Assembly: GCA_002068715.1 (NCBI GenBank)
Contig: MWAR01000078.1
Coordinates: 1 to 5,324 of the forward strand
DNA: 5,324 nucleotides
Reading direction: 5' to 3'
DNA from: a bacterium ADurb.Bin374
GTDB taxonomy: Bacteria; Riflebacteria; Ozemobacteria; Ozemobacterales; Ozemobacteraceae
Under the pieces are notes generated by a model that saw nothing but the letters and a program-made list of their open reading frames with translations, made no database searches and was not told the origin of the DNA. A program made the translations under genes and the position numbers. This document shows positions 1 to 5,324 of this stretch, in pieces (position 1 is the first letter of the stretch; every line of letters begins with the position of its first letter).

Positions 1-3000
1 CCACCGGCCGCCGCGGCGCCGCCCGTCATGGTGGTGTTGGTGTTCTCGGTTGCGCCGATCTTCACGGCGCCGGCCGAGCTGTTGATGATTGAAGCGTTCG
101 CCGCATCGAAGTTGCCGACGGCCACCGTCGTCGCGGATTTCCCTGCTTCCTGGGCCGAGAGCTTGTTGCTGGTTCCGTTGAGGGCCGTCTGCTCGTCGGC
201 CGTCAGGGCGCCGTTCGTTCCGCCGATACTGCCGCTGTTCACCTGCTCACCGGCGGAGAGCGCATCACGGATTTCCTTGTTGCCGTCCTCGTTCGTCGCA
301 GAAAGCACCTGGCCTGCGGCAACATACATGACGTTGCCGGCGAGGCCGAGAGCGCCTCCGGCTGCGGTGAAGGCATACTGCGTCACCGTTCTGCTCTCGT
401 CGGCAAGAATATCGATGTTGTTCTTCGCATACAGGCTGCTGCCGTCGACCACGGTCCGGACTTTCCCGTCGAGCGTGTTCACACCGACGGATGCGCCGGC
501 CGCGATCACGCCACCCGCTACGGCGCCGATGTTGGAATCTATGTTCGACGAGTTTTCCGCCTTTATGACGATGCTGTCGGCCCGTTTCGCAGCGGTTCCG
601 AGCGAACTGTTCTTGACGGAAACCGTGACTTCGTTCTGCATGTAGTTTACGGACACGTTTCCGGCGATGCCCGCGAACCCCCCGCCGACGCAGGCGGAAG
701 TGGCGTTCAGAAGTGCGTAATTCTTCGCTTTCACCTGGATGGCGCCGACACCGTCCGTCGTGGTCTGGACCGTGCTGTCGACGACCTCCGACTTCACCGT
801 GTCTCGGATGTCGTTCACCGCGACGGCTCCGCCGATGCCGGCGTATCCGCCGATTGCGGCGGTCGCGTCGAGAACGTAGGTCTTCGCCCAGTGTTCCGCG
901 TTCACGGTCAGACTGTCTGCGGTAAGCAGCGAGTTGCTCACAACCGCTTCGGTGGCCCCGGAAAGCATGGCTACGGAAACCGTTCCCGCGATTCCGGCGG
1001 ATCCGCCGACGCCGAGGCCCGCGGCCACGGATGACAGGCCCTGCTTGGCGACGGCATTGACGACGGCGGCTTTCGCCAGCGACCCCGTTTTGATGTCTTC
1101 CAGCTTCGCGCTGGTGTTCCTTCTGACCTTGTTCGTGTCGGAACTCGCCCCGATGCCGATGGTTCCAGCTCCGCCGACCGAGCCGACGAAGCCGGAGCAG
1201 TTCGTGTAGTCGGCGGCGTTCACGCTGACGTCGCCGGGTGTCGCTCCGAGGTTGAGGGTCGCGTTCTTTATATAGGCATTGGTATTTCCATCGATCTGGT
1301 TGACGTTCACGGTTCCCGCGAGCGCCACGGAACCAGCCCCCGCCGCGTTCGCGACGAACGACTTCATGGTATGCGTCGCGGAGCTGTCGACGACGATGCC
1401 CGTCTTCGTCGTAGATGTCCGCTGGTTCTCGAGCGTATACAGGATGTTGACGCTCTGATCGCTGATGAACCCGGAATTCATCTTGTCATCGGAAATCGCG
1501 TTGTTCACCGTGACGCCGCCTGCCGTTCCGGCCGCTTTTAGTGTAGCGCTATCTATATACGCCTTGGTATCACCCAGGATGTAGTTGATGGCGACGGCGG
1601 CTCCGACGCCGGCCGTACCGCCGATCGCGAGAACGCCCGCGTAGTTCATCAGAGTGTCGTCGGTTTGCGCGACGACGCCGATGTTGTCAGCGGCTGTGAT
1701 GACGGCTCCGCCGTCGATGAAGGCGCTGTTGGTGGTCTGGATCTTGTTGTAACTGACCGATCCGCCGGCCACGCTGATCATGCGGATGCCGTTCAGGGCT
1801 TTCGCGTTGATGGTTTTCGCCGTGAGCGTGGAGTTCAGAGCGCCGGCCTTCACATCGTTCGAGATGCCGTTCCAGACCACGGAACCACCGCCAGCGCCGT
1901 TTTTCGTGCTGACGGCCGCGCCGCCCGCCGCCGTTACGAGGAACGAAGCAGCCTGCGCATCGCTCTTGATGGTTCCAGCCGTGATCGTGCTGGAATCGAT
2001 CTTCGAATGGAAGGTATTCGTGATGTCGTTGATGACGACAGCAGCGCCGGCCGCATTGTCGGCGGCGGAAATGGCCATCGCACCGGTCACGATCAGGGCG
2101 CCGTTTTTCACCTGGTCCTTCAACGGGGTGCTCGTCGTTTCGGTGTCGTTCGAGGCGTCGACATCGTAATAATCCGTGCCGTCGGTCGAGATGAACGACT
2201 CGACGCCGGTATCAGAGCGTTCGAGAAGGCTTTCGAAGCCGCTGATGGCATTGCCCGTCCGGTAATCGCGTGTGTTGGCGCTGACGGTTCCGTCGGCCGT
2301 GATGGTCGCACCCTTGATGACGGAGGTGAGATCGTTCTTGAGCTTGTTGTAGATCAGGGCGCCCATGATGGATGTGGTATTGTCGGTGCCCCAGATGATT
2401 CCGGCGGTCAGGGCGCCGCTGACCTGCGTCAGCGCCTGGAGTGCCGACGTCGTGACATCCTTGACCTTGGTGAACGTCCCGTTTTCGATCTGGCCCTTCA
2501 CTGTGTTGGTGATGTCGCTGACGTTGACAGCCGCACCGAACGCGCCTTTTTCCTTGCCGATCGTCAACTGAACGCCGCCCGTGACCTGTACATCGCTTTC
2601 GTAGGCCGCGACATTAACATCTGTTTTCAGCGTGTCTTTGCCCGTGACGTTCGTGTCTTTGAGGGTCGAGGTGACCGTATTGTCGATATTGTTGACGGAA
2701 ACCGAGCCGCCCATGGTGAACGCGCCCGCGGCATTTCCCTTGTTGTTGGAAAGCTGGAGTCCGAGACCGGCCGCGACATCGATCCCGCCGTTCACGGCGA
2801 AGACCCGCACGTCATCCGCATCGTTGATCGTGCCGTTCCTGACGATCGCCTCTGTCGTATTGGAAACGTCGTTCACGCCGACGGCTCCGGCGATGCCCAC
2901 GCTCCTGCCGCCGCCTGAGGCAGATTTCTGCCACATGATGCCGGCCGAGCCGGCGAACGCCATGGCGTCGGAACAGTTGATGGCGGATACGTTCAGGTTC

Positions 3001-5324
3001 GAGCCCGCGGTTCCGCCGAGATTGATGGTCGCTCCGCTGATGTCGACTTTCGTGACGCTGTCGATGAAGTTGAGCCCCGCGCTTCCCGAGAGCGACAGGC
3101 TGAAACTCGGGTTCTGATGCGTACCTGAGCCGGAGTTCGAGGTTTTCGACGACAGCTCGCTCGTGATGTTCGTGAACTTCGAGCCGAGGCTGTTGATCGT
3201 CCCGGCGATCTTATCCTCGAAGGCGTTGTATTTCTGCATCATACTGGACAGGAATCCGGTGCTTCCGGTGTCGTCGTTTTTCGTGATGCCGCCGGCGACG
3301 CCTACGGAAATGAATCCGCCGGTGCTTTTCGCCTGGGCCTCGACGGTTCCGGCCGCCGTGATGTCTGATCCGGTGCGGGTTCTCAGGCTGTTGGGCGTCG
3401 TGGTCTTGTCTACGCCGTCCTTCTCGTCGATGAGGTCCTGGTAGCGTTCGTCGATATCGCCGACGAAGACGTTGTTGTCTTTCTGGAAATCGTTGATCGC
3501 CACGCCCGCGGCGACGCTGACCGCACTGGTGATCATGACCGCGCCTGCGGCCGTGAGCGCTTTCGTGTTGTTGTATGAACTCAGACCGATGTTCTTCCCG
3601 GTGATGTCGACTTCATCGTCGATCTGAACCGTGGAATTGCTGATCCCGACGACTCGTGCAACCATCCCTTCGATGCCGCTTCCGGCCATCGCCGACGAAA
3701 GTCCGACAACGACGGTCCGTGCGTCGTTGGAGGCCGAAACGGAAATGTCTTTGCCGGCACCGATCATGTCCGCACCCTCGGCGACGGTCACCCTGGAAGT
3801 CGAGGTGAATTCCTGAGACTGGTAGACGCCGCCGAACGATTTCGAGCCGGTGCTCGGAATGATGTGCCCCGTCGCACTGATGGCATCGACCGCCGTATTC
3901 GCCGTGATCTCGACAGACTTGACGACACCGGCTCCGGGGTTGAGAGCCGTAACCGTCACGTTCCGACCGACGATGACGTCGCTTTTCGACGTGAAGTCGT
4001 TCAGGCCGACCGTCCCGGCAAAACCGATATCCTTGCTGTTGTCGTCGTTTGCGCCTTTGATCGCGCTCACGGCATACATGTTCAGAAAGTTGTTGAAGGA
4101 GGCAAAATCCGTCGCCTCGCTCACGATCTTCGCGGCCTGCGCCACGACGCCGGTTTCGTTCGTCACGAGATTTGCCAGCGCGCCGGCCATGGAACTGAGG
4201 GAGCCGAGCGCACTCACGAAGGCGGAGATGTTCTCGGAGGTCGTCAGCCCTTCGGCGCCGATGGAGGAAAACTTCGTTTTGATCGTATTGTAGGCAGCCG
4301 CGACGCCATTCACGAGCTCGAGCTGTTCTTCGTCGGAAACGCTGCTCTTCAACTGGGCTACGGCGTCCTCCACTGCCTGGATCATCCGCAAGACGCGGTT
4401 GTATTCGATTCGTGTGGTGCTGTCTATCTGAACCGACGTGCCGGTGAGAACCGTTCCGTTTCCGGTCGTTCCATCGTATATTGCGTCGGCGATCCGGACT
4501 TCGGAGGTCTGGGCGACGTCACTGTAGATGATGCCGGCGCTGACGGAAACCTTCGTGCCGTCCGCCTTCGTCATCTTCGAGCGCGCCGTGCTGTCGGCCT
4601 GCATGAATAGATCCTGGACGACGGTGGAAGATTTCAGGATCAGCTTGTCGCCGGCCGTGATCTTGACGTTGCTTCCGATGTCGAGCTTCGAACCGTGCGT
4701 TCCCTGGGAATACACGATCGCGCCGGCAGCCTTGAACTTGCTTCCCGTTGCTTCCAGGTTCCCGGTGAACTTTCCGGTGAACTTCGTCAGGCTGAAAATC
4801 GACGCGACAAGATTGCTTTCGACGTTCGCAAGGGCCTGCGAGATTTTTGTGTATCCGACGGACCCTTTTGCCGTCGAACGATTCTGCAGGATGAGATTGT
4901 TCGCGGATGCATCGATATTGCCGGCGACCGTGGTCATGTTGCAGGCGATCGATGTGGCGGCGTTCGAACTGAACTCGGTGACGTTCACGGCGACGCCGGC
5001 GTAGGAGTCGTTACCCGTTTCGGCGATCGCCGTCGTCGACACATCGCTCACCGTATCGGATTTCACCGTGACGGATTTCTGTGCGTTCACCGAGGCCGTG
5101 TTGCTGATGCGAATGTTCGCGTCGTTACGGACATTGGCGACAACGGCGCCGGTACAGAGAATCGCGTTGTCATTCGCCGTTTTCGATGCAGCGGTGCCGT
5201 CGAGATAATTCATCGATTCGGCGTTGACGCTGACAGTGCCCTTGCTGGTATCGCCCGCCGTGCCGGCTGCGAGACTGCCGTTGACGGTGACGTTCGCTTC
5301 GCTTCGGACATCTGCATACGCTGC
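1..5324 (-). CDS. Internal fragment of a giant beta-strand-repeat adhesin-like protein (both ends outside the window)
   Basis: Translating the minus strand with complete codons from 5324 down to 3 gives 1774 residues with no stop, and I followed every codon. Bases 1-2 belong to the next codon. The product is rich in Ala, Gly, Val, Thr, Ser, Asn and Asp, with 5 Cys, 4 Trp and 6 Pro, as is usual for exported repetitive passengers. About 24 degenerate units carry a core such as GSVSVNNIDNT (codons near 2709-2677), followed by strands such as AYIKNATLNL and VSVNAA. Units of this type are predicted to stack as a parallel beta-helix in filamentous and LktA-like adhesins; that family link is inferred. 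Likely location is the outer membrane surface or outside the cell, with a role in adhesion or cell-cell contact. No signal peptide, secretion domain or membrane anchor is visible, because both termini are missing. No frameshift or in-frame stop is seen. A cell-wall or S-layer-like repeat protein is an alternative. I am very sure of the reading frame, moderately sure of the class, and unsure of the function. Confidence 0.93.
138..293 (-). other. Helical Ala/Asn/Glu-rich insertion between the last two units (residues 1678-1729)
   Basis: After the core GNVMYVAAGQVLSAT the pattern breaks into NEDGNKEIRDALSAGEQ, a Gly/Ser/Asn linker, and LTADEQTALNGTSNKLSAQE. The beta pattern then returns as TTVAVGNFDAANASIINSS. 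The insert is charged and rich in helix-favouring residues, so it is probably a short helical hairpin carried on a loop. The return of the motif shows that the repeat region does not end here but continues past the window edge. Function unknown. Confidence 0.5.
1330..1515 (-). other. Long spacer between two repeat units (residues about 1271-1332)
   Basis: The unit with core VAINYILGDT (1584) and the unit with core VNVNQIDGNT (1299) are 95 residues apart instead of the usual 50-60. The extra stretch includes NNAISDDKMNSGFISDQSV, LYTLENQRTSTTKTG and VVDSSATHTMKSFVAN. It is polar, Thr- and Asn-rich, and has weak strand character, so it may be a badly diverged unit rather than a true insertion. 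No recognised domain. Confidence 0.4.
2106..2270 (-). other. Acidic insertion with an Asp-rich core (residues 1019-1073)
   Basis: Between two regular units (core Asn codons at 2346 and 2028) lie about 55 extra residues, which explain the 318-base spacing. The first part, GFESLLERSDTGVESF, looks helical. The second part, DGTDYYDVDASNDTET (residues 1048-1063), has six acidic residues in sixteen and alternating Asp positions. Such clusters can bind divalent cations on secreted proteins, but the RTX nonapeptide pattern is absent and no canonical EF-hand loop is evident. Cation binding is therefore only a possibility. The regular pattern resumes with GALIVTGAMAISAA. Confidence 0.5.
3120..3257 (-). 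other. Amphipathic, Ser-rich helical insertion (residues 690-735)
   Basis: The segment starts GFLSSMMQKYNAFEDKIAG, continues through INSLGSKFTNITSELSSK, and ends in a Ser/Gly-rich linker, TSNSGSGT. Hydrophobic residues (Phe, Leu, Met, Tyr, Ile) are spaced three to four apart, unlike the alternating pattern of the surrounding strands. It lies between the strand GGFISVGVAGGITKND and the strand FSLSLSGSAGLNFIDS. It is most likely a helix with a flexible tail projecting from the stalk. I do not recognise a family, and its role is unknown. Confidence 0.5.
3405..3461 (-). other. Highly charged loop between repeat strands (residues 622-640)
   Basis: This 19-residue stretch runs GDIDERYQDLIDEKDGVDK, with 8 acidic and 3 basic residues. 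It follows the core VAINDFQKDNNVFV directly and precedes a Thr/Pro-containing turn and the strand SDITAAGTVEAQAK. Charge of this density is rare elsewhere in this mostly uncharged protein. It probably forms an exposed helical excursion from the stalk. No known motif is recognised. Confidence 0.5.
4047..4412 (-). other. Predicted alpha-helical insertion module of about 120 residues (residues 305-426)
   Basis: The segment begins with RIEYNRVLRMIQAVEDAVAQ and continues through DEEQLELVNGVAAAYNTIK, a Ser/Ala/Leu-rich stretch, and VVAQAAKIVSEATDF, ending near AIKGANDD. It lacks the V-x-V-N strand pattern. Instead hydrophobic residues recur every three to four positions with Glu, Lys, Gln and Ala between them, which suggests amphipathic helices or a helical hairpin bundle. 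Regular strands flank it: VLTGTSVQIDSTT before and DIGFAGTVGLNDF after. It therefore looks like a module inserted into the stalk rather than a domain boundary. I do not recognise it as a named domain, and its function is unknown. The helical character is judged by eye. Confidence 0.6.

Larger units (their letters stand above)
72..2916 (-). repeat. Regular array of about 16 degenerate beta-strand units (residues about 803-1751)
   Basis: The conserved core is roughly G-x-[AG]-G-x-V-x-[VI]-N-x-[ILM]-x-[ND]-T, then A-x-[IV]-x-x-[SG]-[TS]-[LIV], then [ILV]-x-[VI]-x-A. The lowest bases of the codons for the core Asn, or its aligned residue, are at 2871, 2691, 2523, 2346, 2028, 1869, 1746, 1584, 1299, 1149 (Gly), 969 (Ala), 813, 645, 477, 321 (Val) and 114 (Gly). 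Most spacings are 150-180 bases, and three are exactly 168 (56 codons). Examples are AVNVSDITNT, VVINDITNT, VAINYILGDT, VNVNQIDGNT and VAVNDIRDT. Long spacings at 2346-2028 and 1584-1299 hold insertions. The units are clearly diverged at DNA level, so this is an old protein-level repeat rather than a recent tandem duplication. Alignment of the Gly, Ala and Val variants to the core Asn is my judgement. Confidence 0.82.
2917..5174 (-). repeat. Irregular, insertion-rich half of the repeat region (residues about 51-803)
   Basis: The same strand pattern recurs here but less regularly. Recognisable cores are VVANVRND (core Asn codon at 5133), VAVNVTEF (4983), GSVGYTKI (about 4845), SAGIIYSDV (about 4524), TVGLNDFTS (3999), AVVGISNST (about 3645), VAINDFQKD (3492) and AGLNFIDS (3069). 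Distances between cores run from about 140 to over 500 bases, because long non-beta segments sit between them. Closing strands of the expected kind are also visible, for example GRNVTVTAL near 3967-3941 and GKDISVSAS near 3754-3728. This part lies nearer the protein N terminus than the regular array. I infer that both halves form one continuous beta-helix-like stalk with protruding modules on this side. Confidence 0.65.

Noticed and set aside
28..645. + strand open frame of 205 codons
   Set aside because: It lies antisense to the repeat protein in a shifted frame. Its composition is what reverse-complemented Gly/Ala/Val/Asn codons give, and the minus-strand frame shows clear motif periodicity here.
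713..925. + strand Arg-rich open frame of 70 codons
   Set aside because: Its Arg and Pro richness comes from reading the complement of Gly/Ala codons out of frame. It shows no domain, and the minus frame carries two good repeat units across it.
2120..2311. Minus-strand open frame of 63 codons
   Set aside because: It is in a different frame from the 1774-codon frame that crosses it, and the latter keeps its protein pattern before and after. The short frame is chance.
4047..4412. Frameshift or chimeric junction at the helical segment
   Set aside because: The frame is the same on both sides and through the segment, with normal codon use, so it is a genuine in-frame part of the gene.
3864..4610. 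+ strand open frame of 248 codons
   Set aside because: It is in exact antisense codon register with the real gene. Its stop at 4608-4610 is simply one of the two CTA Leu codons of the minus-strand gene.
1..5324. CRISPR array or DNA tandem repeats
   Set aside because: Repetition is at the protein level with variable spacing. I see no identical direct repeats separated by equal spacers.
1..5324. RTX calcium-binding repeats
   Set aside because: Gly-rich stretches are common, but the GGxGxDxx nonapeptide series is absent.
1..5324. Internal promoters, terminators, RNA genes or an inserted mobile element
   Set aside because: The coding frame is continuous. No hairpin followed by a T run in the sense direction, no tRNA-like fold, and no terminal inverted repeats stood out.

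Overview
The window lies inside one very large gene. Reading the minus strand in the frame whose codons occupy 5324-5322, 5321-5319 and so on down to 5-3 gives 1774 consecutive codons without a stop. Neither the start nor the end of the gene is in the window. The + strand is therefore the antisense strand, and the open frames on it are shadows.

The encoded segment looks like the passenger of a giant secreted or surface protein. It is dominated by Ala, Gly, Val, Thr, Ser, Asn and Asp. I count only 5 Cys, 4 Trp and 6 Pro in 1774 residues. It consists of degenerate beta-strand units, each with a Gly-rich stretch, a core like G-x-V-x-V-N-x-I-x-[ND]-T, a second strand like A-x-I-x-x-[ST]-x-[LIV], and a third like [ILV]-x-V-x-A. 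This resembles the beta-strand-repeat and filamentous adhesins of Gram-negative bacteria, including those annotated as 'leukotoxin LktA family filamentous adhesin'. That assignment rests on recalled motif style and composition, not on a search.

Layout, in protein order from high to low coordinates: (1) about 5324-2917, residues 1-803, an irregular half in which recognisable units are interrupted by long non-beta segments: a roughly 120-residue helical segment at 4412-4047, a short charged loop at 3461-3405, and an amphipathic Ser-rich helical segment at 3257-3120. (2) About 2916-72, residues 803-1751, a more regular array of some 16 units, mostly 50-60 residues apart, broken by an acidic insertion at 2270-2106, a longer spacer near 1515-1330 and a helical Ala/Asn/Glu-rich insertion at 293-138. 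(3) The last codons, 71-3, are Gly/Ala/Thr/Asn-rich and continue beyond the window.

The DNA is GC-rich (about 60 % by eye, not counted) and the gene prefers C or G at third codon positions. TTA never occurs in frame, CTA occurs twice and TCA six times, which explains the long antisense open frames. The organism is most plausibly a GC-rich Gram-negative (diderm) bacterium; nothing in the window fixes the taxon. I see no tRNA, rRNA, CRISPR array, insertion sequence, promoter or terminator.
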